Source of the DNA: a virus
DNA length: 43,779 nucleotides
Reading direction: 5' to 3' (one strand)
IMG/VR virus record: IMGVR_UViG_3300025133_000224
Span: 1-43,779 of that record
The notes beneath the pieces are model-generated. The model was not told the DNA's origin. It saw only the letters and a list, made by a program, of their open reading frames with translations, and made no database searches. Both the position numbers and the translations under genes were made by a program. Shown one piece after another: positions 34,001 through 41,652 of the stretch (the first letter of the stretch is position 1; every line of letters begins with the position of its first letter).

Positions 34001-34441
34001 ACCTACGCCTACCTTGGCTCCTGTTCTTAAAGCGGTACCAGTAGCAGTTAAGCCTCTGCCTACAGTAGATAAACCTACTCTTGCTGCTGCTGTACCACCA
34101 AAGGAGAGTATAGCCCCAGCCATCGGTAATGCAAAACCAAGTAAATGTCCCGCACTATGGGCTAAGGCTTGGGTTTCATTTGACGGGTCCTCCGCCCATC
34201 CTCCTAATGATAATGGACCAAGAACACCTTCGGTAAAACCAGATGTGAATTGAGAGAATGCATTACTAGTCTTAAAAGCTCGGCTAGTAGTGTGGCGAGC
34301 TTCTAATGCCTGTGGGCTATCGTCAAATGGAATACCATATTGCTTGGCATATTCCTTTAACTCCGTTACTTGATCAGATGTAAAGTAGGATGGAGAAAGT
34401 CGATATGAATGTATTCTTTGTTGAACTAAATACGGGGGCAT
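25052..34441 (-). CDS. Giant virion protein with two-barrel RNA-polymerase catalytic motif (candidate injected RNA polymerase)
   Basis: 3,129 residues, about a fifth of the genome. The N-terminus has hydrophobic, Gly/Ala-rich segments (about 100-120 and 220-245), as in ejection proteins. At 1315-1319 lies DVDGD within YIDGADVDGDKTFFYQG, matching the D-x-D-G-D metal-binding loop of double-psi-barrel RNA polymerases. RVPANAISGTRALLF, about 45 residues earlier, matches the preceding strand, and YFGKRAMGTVVNTKSLL, about 90 residues later, resembles the G...N helix element after it. SSKPVTIKKQM (K1018) may hold the lysine of the first barrel. crAss-like phage virion polymerases are built this way. 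The remainder is unrecognised; the last 130 residues hold a hydrophobic helix. SD weak; five bases after the previous stop. Confidence 0.7.
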   Translation of the reverse strand: MPPYLVQQRIHSYRLSPSYFTSDQVTELKEYAKQYGIPFDDSPQALEARHTTSRAFKTSNAFSQFTSGFTEGVLGPLSLGGWAEDPSNETQALAHSAGHLLGFALPMAGAILSFGGTAAARVGLSTVGRGLTATGTALRTGAKVGVGKYQVPLKSIPLAAGDYVADKTRNLIAKSGWEAAKYLGKATGKGKALDIGLQAEHLAIASTVSGLFNGEDDEMNNFLFGAVAGGWFGGLGNFVNIGKMVGHKNPNIAKTGRDKLWKYSDQLVKGLAGSAFQGGMASLQGAPTATQIYEYLLGGWFGWNATGVVHREANKYFNSFNEKAEDGKPVYTFEDQRTMLHGDRFEKLPEESQDLVREAFTNHIGEMYKDSTQVVSDTGDISESALVMAHKIKPAFEEAKDRVADTYRKKVKDLKPHEIAEAQAEVLEIVPKQHLAEVGSSMIVDRLAKAIVTGEELPSESRKMIEGLTETEIEAVKTGDIDPLERAITEYFEKRPHEEVITTAQDIIKAENRLDPDQPEVSSTPILKRFLNQVQEATKDTSHNPDEVLGSIIEFYNTMAPKNQSVEKLVDDFTVAITNRFPEIHITPEMKGGLYQTFTRLSQSELKPMISYNATTKETGAIWGFNWLRKKKVSSEPPSADEVINREKGLWSDKITVREFGEGVKSEKGVYYEFKPWDKKLDVHAGKYVPEMMKSDWLGVMKWLWTAKGDKTKPVGEFYLKIPKKDGGVVRIYKFHKDTFTSSTSDLISEISKNANIPEALIKKFLTKGKQVWLETMGFDPLVDFNDLFLTQVFESSFKSNYLHEKNYDFKSAVARVKRESLFASRGAFMQSPEGFEDIAPDGKVKVYLMEAEKNLIGDIKKGIKKFLNVDGKEPETFLTVNDKGDVVEMPWESKVDGWVVMHSELMNRFIEKNGFAGMQASHLKPSVAVEIDGKLFLVKGGIHPSRSAYDTALKDPNSMIIVTSAAKAIPEGSRIYNGRAKKDGTFEIVGNKGPSLEMKVKDFRINFGVYGDRHSSKPVTIKKQMHSFFDRMTMSQKGYTGFMDAVHHKTMYGTDVANEYIKELETNTSATKPKDFNIRDIADSDFVKIINDPTHILHKELNLEIFKKIKEMEADEEFYDSEYVNELQDYANSYEKWYKSTGYNPLASIINMDLYQKVVHNYRLKRFTHPDWDYSGSGWVAGVDPIMEMATGGIKKNSKYQFLQDGKLVNKKVGHFMMGHDHKNMTIDWIGGKTTKLEKAWDEFQDAQADPKVTDEVLGQMRQKLMFAVMRVPANAISGTRALLFDGFVDNDVNINDWGIYMRGRDHFYIDGADVDGDKTFFYQGLPKDYMNDLIKNDSFLETTYKGKKVFFENKAKKFDQLFGSHLDTKLVNGISEEMYVNQNPISQWDPGALMKAGQSSYFGKRAMGTVVNTKSLLNTMLSDIIFNKKGKLDIKVYSKKGKELGRLTGTTTEDFLKGPEGYYVVGVEATSRTADSANYYRMAGPQEITEILFNSAFKNLKFTPLKAGSPIDSPKFWMLKNSMEYGSITELNNKLFGYNFDYNQKWSLNQVQDVLKKHRTPPDFMDSVSDIAAKMAANEINTNPLGYFNYKNFRDSIRLLSENLFKNPDVLRYIARKGLIVQPNYIHVDYDRVHKTMEKHPEYRTVKGARITDGKKAMADFIWEASAPPDSETGLTLIEARYPDIGKSIQKTFNAIYSNFRQGESKSGVDKPITRVKASVERDYRINDSYDIFSGLRLVDKGARLEKVMENAGLEVKTKRGNVPWDDINKVAVKIMGGADIKDLSQKESMIAKVWSEKVQDIVDGKIPSEKPENDFIIFRDYIAKAAETVKVAFRMTYNKELGEPILKSMEAADQRVLRDIAEISETAKEYGISSEVAVDYYFSHLLSSLKPQAFKIESVRRTLENQKATAEKNGKLESVAYYEQRLQNLKDYYNTTTIPRFVWSLTSIPDRFMTEWMKGYADTFDLLNNTVPEKFKNIEPEFFFRESTDVKPGDIQDKVEAFESNRKDIDRLFDKDFSVTELDPDYVTIPPDVKLKSLPSILSSLKELPEGAVLRFEDLYTLMKVDQGWTGTTSIKNATWDDIRNFDRFLKEIVNGSATDSVYKKLFAYWFPSTVGERMSGHDLNTLYRMQIPFKNVDGSMGLTHIKVPVSTMTYLQKSGNALRQVEDSVKNTAVEDLFNSITVKGEVEALEDGMNSFSDLFELAIKKMNFDRSGPEQLAFYGKEWGDSQDLYNRYRDRIFKVTRGGKSVEKTGDELMTDIVDQMSDYFGKGLYEKWVGAGLINEDGEWEKIDWSRIDSSLEYTNGGLVIHDLVRYNKWGRFDIENFQKKVTDEGAREGSRPFRVLVGRRDNPLSVELVNRIQYEIALEEIINAKKINPNSKEAMAFRNEFREPNIPGEEAINNKNAWVGIGRIGEKDTAGRFVTEYFPQMMHDKKKLRVWIKNEQVQLKKALTQFFTDLAKDGKADLTKYNIKNKYKPDEFEIRSAMGLVPDAKRKTREQTIKEKLALQLKDFENFTGSRVEDGDLHSEWGINWLNKRFREKSDWVDLQFGSRPGTGSMRSETPMPHFSYSFDVIEAYTNQWIGSFFKNMNSMIGRKLINNYEKNNPLPSDVKEPWILHMRKFAHKLMKRPMVIPRELVGLSKIEVMELETYISKNKKSDDDDVKKHISNFREALKKDHSLKKGFGVNTLEYRLSDQNIMQWLDKKSQTWFGTEKVPKLPFYGELPQTEEARQQVLFQILNNIGRVEAKWSLISLLAHPKTALGNVMGGSQNTITNTGLRNFRKSWDTKWLLANVFKGAKLTDGTPITDKTTIRRFVAEQGALESFYVTEAQMDKRFSLDQLTPFFNDVFKKFRSDPNMSDKTLTELSRKHKLPDKIVQAGGLFMRNSERKLRADAFMAHYLHARETLGQIIPDLAFDNPYLIQMAIKGVEATQFLYHNVNRPEAVSSSLGKIFTRFQPFAWNSIRFRKHTFQMAARYGFNDPQSMDRVKRMLVQDMTVVALANIFVSSIFDSTLPPPMSYLQDTADWLFGDVKERERAFFSAYPHPALAPLQTVTGPIWRTVIPPLTAMINGDWDAYTSYYVHTLFPFGRLARSAYKSAERPEMVAELMFGIPLHKIGKMIRED

Positions 34442-34446
34442 ATGTA

Positions 34447-35730
34447 CTAGGGATTAGGATTTATTTGTGCGCTTGTAGCATTCATAGCCTCTATTACACT
34501 TTTAAGAAGTTTCTGTCTATCTCCCCTCCCACGATCATATGTATCATAAAATGTTTTTTCTTCTGGAGAAACATTATAATCAGATAACAGATCATAATTT
34601 TTTAATTCATATTCCCACGATTTAAGGGTTTGCAAAACGGCACTTGCTCTACTGCCATCTGGATCATCTCCAAACATTGTAGTACCGTCTTGGAAGTCTT
34701 TATTTTGTGCTCGCTTTATAAACCTTTTAAGCATGTTTTCAACTTCAGCGCGTTTTGTGTTGTCTTTAGGTAATTTCTTAGCCATTTGGACATGTTGCTC
34801 TATCCCCTGTATAGTCCCTTCTGATCCATGCATACCCCTAACCGTTTCAAATCCCGATAATAGATCGCCTTCTTCAAAGCCAAAGCCAAGCATTCCTCCT
34901 TTCTCATGGAAGAAATCACCTGCATTCTTATAAATAGCATCAATATTAGGACTCCATTCTCTAGCAGAAATGCTTGCCATTTCAGCCCTGTCTACTTTTT
35001 CTTTTATAGCCGCATATCTAGACATATCGTCTGCAATTTGCATATCAGTTATTGCATTAGCTACATCGCCTTGTTGACTAGCTAATTGTGCGCTTAATGT
35101 CACTTTAAGAAGGTCTCTCTTAAGATCAGCTGCTTCAGTAGCTATTTTTTCAGCAGATTCATTACCTGCCTTAGAGATAGCTCTTCTTGTTATATTGGCA
35201 CTATCTGCAATTGTTTGCTGATTCTGTATAGTCATTTGCGTCCTAAGACTGTCTGAAGATAACTGTTTCTGCAGATTCTCTTTTCCTGCAGTAATTCCTG
35301 CAGCTGTATTAAGGCTATCTGAGCTAAGCTGTGTTGTTAGATTATCACCACGTGCCTTAATTAAAGCAGCTGTATTAATGCTATCTGCTTGCCTTTTTTC
35401 ACTAGCCAGAGTACTGTCATGTTTCAATGTAAGAATTAGAGCTAAACTATCTTGCAATGCTTTTTGCTCCGCCATAGAACTATCTTGTTTAAATTTAAGA
35501 TTTTGGCTAATACTATCTGCTTTAATAGCACCAGCTTGCAAAGTACTATCTTGTGAAAATTTAGCTCGTTGCTTTAAACTATCTGCTTTAAGTGCCTCTT
35601 CTTGCATTCTTTCAGCAGCTAAGGTTCTTAAAAGTTGCTGTTCAAATGCAGCATCTCTATCTGCTTGAGATTCCGTACTCTGGAAAAACATCCCACCTAC
35701 ATCGTTTAAAAATTGGTCTTGATCACCCAT
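34447..35730 (-). CDS. Hendecad-repeat coiled-coil virion protein, 427 aa
   Basis: A D-S pair recurs exactly every 11 residues: 50, 61, 72, 83, 94, 105 and 116, then at 138 and 160 (two units apart). Between them stand mostly Ala, Leu, Lys and Gln (ADSLKQRAKFSQDSTLQAG). Eleven-residue periodicity is that of right-handed or nearly straight coiled coils, so a long rod or tube is expected. The C-terminal half is mixed helical. It lies among ejection-type genes and could form part of an internal core or DNA-translocating tube. SD AGGAG. Confidence 0.7.
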   Translation of the reverse strand: MGDQDQFLNDVGGMFFQSTESQADRDAAFEQQLLRTLAAERMQEEALKADSLKQRAKFSQDSTLQAGAIKADSISQNLKFKQDSSMAEQKALQDSLALILTLKHDSTLASEKRQADSINTAALIKARGDNLTTQLSSDSLNTAAGITAGKENLQKQLSSDSLRTQMTIQNQQTIADSANITRRAISKAGNESAEKIATEAADLKRDLLKVTLSAQLASQQGDVANAITDMQIADDMSRYAAIKEKVDRAEMASISAREWSPNIDAIYKNAGDFFHEKGGMLGFGFEEGDLLSGFETVRGMHGSEGTIQGIEQHVQMAKKLPKDNTKRAEVENMLKRFIKRAQNKDFQDGTTMFGDDPDGSRASAVLQTLKSWEYELKNYDLLSDYNVSPEEKTFYDTYDRGRGDRQKLLKSVIEAMNATSAQINPNP

Positions 35731-35740
35731 CTCTTTTCTC

Positions 35741-36271
35741 CTATGCGTCTTTTACTGTTTCTTGGGCTCTAGTAGCTTCAAAGATTTTATCATCGTAAGC
35801 GTCTTGTCTATCTTTGATTTCACCCATAGTTTTATCAAATTTCATATTTCTAGCAGATACAGAATCAGCTATCAATTGATTAACAGCTAAACTTCTACTA
35901 TTATCTGTAGCTAAATTGGTATTTTGTACATTTTGAATCAATCCACCAACCTTTCTACTATCTGTCCTCATATCTCCAGCAAATTGATCCATCGCTCTGC
36001 CTGTAAATGCACCCGATCTTTCTCTCCACTTCTCTTTTTGCTTCTGTATGGTTGAAATTGCTGATTCTTTATGACGTTTGGTAGTACCACTATCCCATAA
36101 TCCTAACCAATCTCCAGCAGCACCAACTATACCTTCTCTTCCAATCACGGTATCCCAGAATCTACCAACTCCAGACTCTCCGAGAGACCCAAAGAATTTC
36201 GCATGTGGCTTTACTCCTCCTGGTAAATATCCACCTAATTTATCGTCAAGCCAATTGTATTTTTTACCCAT
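35741..36271 (-). CDS. Ejection-type protein candidate, 176 aa
   Basis: The N-terminus has Gly-rich, weakly hydrophobic segments (GGYLPGGVKPHAKFFGSLG, then REGIVGAAGDWLGLWDSG) followed by a charged helical C-terminal half (STIQKQKEKWRERSGAF, RQDAYDDKIFEATRAQ). This plan (amphipathic start, coiled-coil end) is common in podovirus internal/ejection proteins. Neighbours on both sides have similar features. No family is recognised. Confidence 0.6.
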   Translation of the reverse strand: MGKKYNWLDDKLGGYLPGGVKPHAKFFGSLGESGVGRFWDTVIGREGIVGAAGDWLGLWDSGTTKRHKESAISTIQKQKEKWRERSGAFTGRAMDQFAGDMRTDSRKVGGLIQNVQNTNLATDNSRSLAVNQLIADSVSARNMKFDKTMGEIKDRQDAYDDKIFEATRAQETVKDA

Positions 36272-36308
36272 AATTATCTCTTTTGTTTGAATATTCTATG
36301 AAAATTAT

Positions 36309-37055
36309 TCATTTTGGTATCTTTATACCTCCGCCAGGATTAAACATTTTTTGCAATCCTGAACCTTCTTTACCAATACCATACCCAGCCCCAAGTAATA
36401 ACATTAAAGCTAATGCCAATGGGTTCGCCATAGCTCCAGCTTTCATTGTTGAAAGTAAACCACCTTCAGTAGCAGCAGCAGTTCCAGCCAAGGCTTCATT
36501 TGCAACCATTGCTTCAGTCCCAGCAGCACCACTAGAAGTAATAGCCCCAGGAGCCGCAGTTCCAGCTGCCTTCAAACCTGTTTCAGTAATAACAGCCCCA
36601 GCCCCAGTAGCAGAACCCTCGGCTATTGCGGGAGCTACACCTGACATTTGAGCTATTTCCGCTTCAGTAAAGTGTTCCATCCCTGCTTTACCAAATCTTC
36701 TTGCAGCTGTAACATTTGCGTCAGGATTCATAGCCTGTCTAATAATATCAAGAAATCCACCACCTCCTGTTTCGTAATCCGATACTAATTTATCCATATT
36801 ACCAGCGGTACCTTCTCTATCCATTATTAATTTCATTTTATCAGGAATGGCTACATTCGGATTGTCTTTAAAAAATTTAGCAAATTCTAAGCCAGTATCA
36901 GAATACTGACTGTTTTTTAAACCTTGGAATCCCCATTTACCAGCTTGATATCCGAATTTTGCCTGTTGGTATTTCTTGTTTTGATCTCCTTCATACTGTC
37001 TATATTTATCAATAGATGATTGTATGATTGGATCAGAACTATAATATTTTTCCAT
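36309..37055 (-). CDS. Ala/Gly-rich membrane-active ejection protein candidate, 248 aa
   Basis: After a soluble first half (MEKYYSSDPIIQSSIDKYRQ, then FLDIIRQAMNPDANVT) comes a long Ala/Gly/Thr-rich stretch (about 135-215) and a strongly hydrophobic helix (NPLALALMLLLGAGYGIG) near the C-terminus. Such composition suits a protein that inserts into the cell envelope during DNA ejection. The SD AAAGGA lies seven bases upstream. It belongs to the internal-protein cluster between nozzle and giant protein genes. Confidence 0.6.
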   Translation of the reverse strand: MEKYYSSDPIIQSSIDKYRQYEGDQNKKYQQAKFGYQAGKWGFQGLKNSQYSDTGLEFAKFFKDNPNVAIPDKMKLIMDREGTAGNMDKLVSDYETGGGGFLDIIRQAMNPDANVTAARRFGKAGMEHFTEAEIAQMSGVAPAIAEGSATGAGAVITETGLKAAGTAAPGAITSSGAAGTEAMVANEALAGTAAATEGGLLSTMKAGAMANPLALALMLLLGAGYGIGKEGSGLQKMFNPGGGIKIPK

Positions 37056-37057
37056 AA

Positions 37058-37492
37058 CTATTTCCTTTGTATTGCTCTGAATGTGAATGAAATATCTGAT
37101 AATTCAAAATTTTTAATTTCCGTGCTGTGTGAATAATTGCTTTCAACATAAACTAATTTGATAGAAACCTTCCTGCCCTTAGATGGATCAGGGAAAATAA
37201 ATGAAGCAGTTTTAGTTAGTCCAGATGTTCTTTTTAGTTTTAAGGCACTACCATTTAAAATAGAATTTGTATTATGTGGGTCATCATTAAATGAAGACCA
37301 TAATGGACTATTATCAATTTTATATTTTACCTCTAATGGCGATACTCCATGATTGTCCATTTTATAAGTCACATAACACATACTAAACTTCTTTATTAAA
37401 GTAGGATCACCCATATCATAAGATTTAGTAATCATGTACGCTTGGTTGACATCTTTTCTCGTTTTAGATGATAATTTTAAAGATATTGACAT
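37058..37492 (-). CDS. Hypothetical beta-rich virion protein, 144 aa
   Basis: Strand-rich throughout: MSISLKLSSKTRKDVNQAYM, then FSMCYVTYKMDNHGVSPLEV and VSIKLVYVESNYSHSTEIKN, ending DISFTFRAIQRK. It reads like one beta-sandwich domain that could cap or extend the tail nozzle encoded just upstream. Its start overlaps the nozzle stop (TAATG). No family recognised. Confidence 0.6.
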   Translation of the reverse strand: MSISLKLSSKTRKDVNQAYMITKSYDMGDPTLIKKFSMCYVTYKMDNHGVSPLEVKYKIDNSPLWSSFNDDPHNTNSILNGSALKLKRTSGLTKTASFIFPDPSKGRKVSIKLVYVESNYSHSTEIKNFELSDISFTFRAIQRK

Positions 37493-40400
37493 TAGCTGAC
37501 CTCGTGATCTGGAATATCTTCTAAGGGAAGTTGATTTTTTTTCATTGGTGTGTTATTAAAATCTGGTTCAATATCAGACGAATAGCTAGTTACATCTTCT
37601 GCCCATGCAATATGTCCACTTTTGTCTTGACAGAAACCAGTTTTTTGACTTGAACCAAAAGAATTAGTGGCTTCAGTAAAAGCCTTTGTATTAAAACTGT
37701 AAATTAAAGTTTGGCTATTATCAATCGTATCTTTACAAATATGTATTTGGTTCCAATAGGCATCATATCCACAATGAGTTCTTTCGCCATAAAAAGCCTC
37801 CCATACCTCTTTAGAAATAGTACTACCTTCTATACTCTCTGTAAGTTTTAGAAGATTCTCACCATTAAATAAATAAATTCCACTTCTACTTATCCAAAAT
37901 AATCCGCTGGGGGTATCGCATATTTGATTATCATTTGACAATCCAACATGATGTATAACCTGATCTATCGTTTCTCTAGATTCTCCATTCTCAAGAATCT
38001 TAATACCCATTACAGTAAGAGAATGTCTTTTAAACTGACATAGTTTATTGCCTGCAACCCTCAAGCATATTATTTCATCACCATCATTAACAGTCGCTTC
38101 AATTAAATTATCAATACTTACAGTATCATATAACCCCTTCACAGACTTTATAATACCATCTGGGAAATATTCTACTGTACCGTCATGCCCTTTTATTCTA
38201 ACATTGCCATAATATGCCCTTCTATTAAAAACGCAAGCACTTCTCCATCCTGTGCCACCAACATCAAAACCTATACCCTTATCCCATGATATACCATACT
38301 TGGAATAAAAAGTTGTAATTGGATAATTTTTATAAATAATACAATCTCCTAATGGAGTATCTGCCTGCGGATCAGTATAAGTATTATACTGAGCTATACT
38401 ACCATCATCCAGTATTTCTTGTAAAATAGACCAATCTCCAGTTACCTCTGATTTCCAGCCATTATTTAGATCAATCTCAGTCATTAAGTATAGATTGGAT
38501 GGATCATGGTCTAAAAATCTTCCCCAAATCTCTATACCCTTTAACCTAGTATTTATCATACCCGAATTTCCATCACCATTAATCATATTATGACCAATGC
38601 TGACAGATAACCCGAGAGAACAAGTATCCGCTCCTGGATTAGTAATGAATGTTGTATTAGTATTATCTTCATTTCCATATGCTGGATGATTAGTTGTGGA
38701 ATCATCTTGTGCATTAAATTGCTTAAACTGTGAAGGTTTACTGATATAGCCACCTTCATACACATACGACCACCAAAACTCAGTACCCTCTTTTTTCATA
38801 AAAGCACCATCAAGTTTATCATAACTATTGGAAGTCCCATCAATCCAATTATAGAATAAACGAATGCCAGCTGGATTAGGAGTATAGGCACTTAAAGTAG
38901 GCGTATCTATATTGATCTGTGTATCGTCAGTAGTATATTGAAATATATCATCTTGCCCATGAGCAAGATGAGAATATTGATATTTCAAAATAGAAGCGGA
39001 ATCAGATGCTCTTGTTTCCGTAAATGGAACAGGTGCAGCATCATCAACAAAGAAATTTTTAGGCTCATCTAACTCAATTCCTAAATATGTTTTGTCTAAA
39101 TTCATAAACCCAAAAAACTTAGGCTTACTCAAAGCATGAAGTTCTGCATCTCCAATTCTTAAATAACCCTCACAATCAACAAAATTTAGTTCAGTATTAT
39201 TTTCTGGGTCCCAAAATGTTAATGTAACAGTACCTGTTGCTGTGGCTTTTTTATCTAATTCAAATTCATTAGGAGAACCAGCAGTAACAGAAGTAATAGT
39301 TGATCCAGCAGGTATGCCCGCTCCAGAAACAAAATTCCCTACAGCTATATTTTCATTTGCCCCAGTGTGTTCAACTGTTTTATCGTCATCTGCCGTAGTG
39401 CAAGATTCAGTAGACGATGCCGTTGTCTTTAAATCTACAACCCAATCTAGCCAATTGTCATTCTCCATAGAATATATTGAAGCTTGAGAATTTCCAACAG
39501 ATACGGCTATTAAGTGCTGATATCTTTGAGCATCAGTTAATGAAGCAACATTATGAATAATAGAATCAGTTTTAGTGGTAGTAAATGATTCAATACCGAA
39601 GGGTTTAGGTGTACGAGCATCTTGAAATACCTCTACTCCATCGTCTACAAATTCCCAAAATATCATATTATCTTCTTCTACGGAATTTTGAATATCCCCA
39701 AATAAAGCAGACATGATATCTTCTTCATGATCTCCTATTTCTGAATGATAAGATGCACTGTATACTGTTCGATTATTCTGAGTAACATTCGTATAAACTT
39801 TAATTTCTATTTCATAACGAGCTGTCTCGTTCCATTTGTTTTGCTCAAACGTATATTTCCACCTGGAAAAAGCACCAAAATTATCAGTTGATTCACTATG
39901 TGGTTGTTGATACTGGAAACAAAATTGAACATTGCCTATAGTATGATTTCCAAAATTACCAGTTTCGTTCCAATCCGTACGTTGTGGCATTAATAAACTA
40001 TTAGCAACAGTCTTAGTTGAGCTATCCCATTCTGTATAAGTATCTGTATCGTCTTCTACTGTCTTAGTCAAAAAATAAAAATAAAAATATTCTAAAGTTT
40101 CATTATCGCAAGGGGTAAAATTACTTAAATCTCCAAAATATGGATACTCAGCGGTCAACATATATTTAGTTGTACTACCCCATCCGTCATTACTATCGGT
40201 AAATGTTTTTACATAAAATTTATCATTAAGCATATCGGCTTCAGAATTCTGTGTTGTACTTCTAGCTGTTGCTCCAGTTGTTTCTATAAATGACAACGGA
40301 TATTCATAATTATCATTAGCACCATGCAATACTATTTGCTCTAAAAAATAAATAGCTCTCCATATTTTATCAGCTACTGAAACAGTATTTTGTTGACCAT

Positions 40401-40878
40401 TTTCGCCAGTATATATATCTGTAACATTATTCCCAGCTCCCTTGGACGCGTCGTTTCCTAAAGTCCATTGTACATCTAATATTGTTTGATCACGTTCAGT
40501 ATCTATTAGTAACCATGTCCAAGTAGCACTTTCTGCAAATCCATTAACCTCTGAAAGTATAAAATTAATTTTTGCTCGCTTACCTCTTTGCAATTCTGTT
40601 ACAACTGGAGCAACTCCCGCAGTAGATGCCTGACCAGAGACAGACAAATCCATATCAGCTGACCAACCATGTATATTTTTACCTTTACGGCTAGGGATAA
40701 AATGATTTATAGAACTAATAGCTAATAGAGTTTCACCTGGAATAACATTCAACTTTCCCATACCATCAGCAACGAAATTGACACATTCTTGCATTTGATT
40801 CTCTTTTAGATTTTCTGGGTTATACCCCTTAGCAATCCCCCCACTAAAATCACGAATAGTCTCAACATTTTTAGGCAT
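37492..40878 (-). CDS. Putative tail nozzle / tail hub protein (beta-propeller type)
   Basis: 1,128 residues. The N-terminus, RDFSGGIAKGYNPENLKENQ followed by CVNFVADGMGKLNVIPG, is the typical start of podovirus nozzle proteins (N-rich, EMxxxxNF, G-x-L-x-x-x-P-G). The C-terminal region has repeated Y/W-rich beta units (GLFWISRSGIYLFNGENLLK, then YNQ/WNQ-type loops), as in the P22 gp10 beta-propeller. It would form the tip of the short tail. A 60-80-residue loop rich in Thr/Glu (about 490-560) looks like an inserted Ig-like or surface domain. SD GGAGG lies in the upstream gene. Confidence 0.75.
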   Translation of the reverse strand: MPKNVETIRDFSGGIAKGYNPENLKENQMQECVNFVADGMGKLNVIPGETLLAISSINHFIPSRKGKNIHGWSADMDLSVSGQASTAGVAPVVTELQRGKRAKINFILSEVNGFAESATWTWLLIDTERDQTILDVQWTLGNDASKGAGNNVTDIYTGENGQQNTVSVADKIWRAIYFLEQIVLHGANDNYEYPLSFIETTGATARSTTQNSEADMLNDKFYVKTFTDSNDGWGSTTKYMLTAEYPYFGDLSNFTPCDNETLEYFYFYFLTKTVEDDTDTYTEWDSSTKTVANSLLMPQRTDWNETGNFGNHTIGNVQFCFQYQQPHSESTDNFGAFSRWKYTFEQNKWNETARYEIEIKVYTNVTQNNRTVYSASYHSEIGDHEEDIMSALFGDIQNSVEEDNMIFWEFVDDGVEVFQDARTPKPFGIESFTTTKTDSIIHNVASLTDAQRYQHLIAVSVGNSQASIYSMENDNWLDWVVDLKTTASSTESCTTADDDKTVEHTGANENIAVGNFVSGAGIPAGSTITSVTAGSPNEFELDKKATATGTVTLTFWDPENNTELNFVDCEGYLRIGDAELHALSKPKFFGFMNLDKTYLGIELDEPKNFFVDDAAPVPFTETRASDSASILKYQYSHLAHGQDDIFQYTTDDTQINIDTPTLSAYTPNPAGIRLFYNWIDGTSNSYDKLDGAFMKKEGTEFWWSYVYEGGYISKPSQFKQFNAQDDSTTNHPAYGNEDNTNTTFITNPGADTCSLGLSVSIGHNMINGDGNSGMINTRLKGIEIWGRFLDHDPSNLYLMTEIDLNNGWKSEVTGDWSILQEILDDGSIAQYNTYTDPQADTPLGDCIIYKNYPITTFYSKYGISWDKGIGFDVGGTGWRSACVFNRRAYYGNVRIKGHDGTVEYFPDGIIKSVKGLYDTVSIDNLIEATVNDGDEIICLRVAGNKLCQFKRHSLTVMGIKILENGESRETIDQVIHHVGLSNDNQICDTPSGLFWISRSGIYLFNGENLLKLTESIEGSTISKEVWEAFYGERTHCGYDAYWNQIHICKDTIDNSQTLIYSFNTKAFTEATNSFGSSQKTGFCQDKSGHIAWAEDVTSYSSDIEPDFNNTPMKKNQLPLEDIPDHEVS

Positions 40879-41632
40879 TTATAATATTACCTCCATATGT
40901 CGTAATACCATCATTTATATCAAGAACTACTAAATTGAAAAAACCTTTATCAAAAATATCTAAGATACCAACATTATGAGTCCAATTAGTAGGTCTACCT
41001 TTTAAATAATCTTTATTCATATCAGCTAAACATCCCATTGAATACGCCATATGGGTTCCTGAGATGTGGGTAATAACAGCTCTTTGAGAGTCATGTGTGT
41101 GTCCGTAGATAATGTTACATCCCATTTGCAAGGCATGTGTTCTTGCATGGGCGATTCCCATAAAGTGCCCTCCATGATAAGCATATAATTTACTTCCGAA
41201 TACTCGAAAGACTTTGCCATATTGATACCACTCATAACCACGTTCATCGAATTTAAATGCTTTTCTTGAACCATATTCTTCAAGATAGGGATTTTCTTCA
41301 ACAAAATGGTCAAACCAGATTTCATGATTACCTTGCGCAAATTGTTTCTTTTTGCATCCAACTTCATCCAGGACCTTATCGATTCTATCAAGTCCCCTAT
41401 TAGCCTCTTTGATTTCTTTATCAATAAAAGGTAATTGATATTCAAGTGGCGGACGTTTCTTTTTACGCCATTGCCAATGTGAAACAGATTCGCCATCAAC
41501 AACATCTCCTAATAATAAAAATGCAGTAGGCTTTACTATTCGTATTACATTTAATGCGCATTTTAAAGCCTTTTCATCGTGGTTTGGGAAGTGAATGTCT
41601 GGAAAGACAACCACTGTTTCCTTTATTTTCAT
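40871..41632 (-). CDS. Calcineurin-like metallophosphoesterase
   Basis: All the metal-binding motifs are present in order: D12-x-H14 (FPDIHFP), G-D43-x-x-D46 (LLLGDVVDGE), G-N102-H103-E104 (QGNHEIWFDH), a later YHGGHF and GHTHDS. This defines a two-metal phosphoesterase of 253 residues. Phage members of this family can act on nucleotides, cyclic nucleotides or protein phosphates; the substrate is not visible from sequence. It sits between the endolysin and nozzle genes and overlaps the nozzle start by eight bases. SD AAGGA. Confidence 0.85.
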   Translation of the reverse strand: MKIKETVVVFPDIHFPNHDEKALKCALNVIRIVKPTAFLLLGDVVDGESVSHWQWRKKKRPPLEYQLPFIDKEIKEANRGLDRIDKVLDEVGCKKKQFAQGNHEIWFDHFVEENPYLEEYGSRKAFKFDERGYEWYQYGKVFRVFGSKLYAYHGGHFMGIAHARTHALQMGCNIIYGHTHDSQRAVITHISGTHMAYSMGCLADMNKDYLKGRPTNWTHNVGILDIFDKGFFNLVVLDINDGITTYGGNIINA

Positions 41633-41652
41633 AAGATATCCTTCTCATAGCA

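Noticed and set aside
25052-34441. N4-type single-subunit virion RNA polymerase
   Set aside because: The size is similar, but I do not see the T7/N4-family motifs (DxxGR, the KxxxAxxxF-type helix). The DVDGD context fits the two-barrel type instead.
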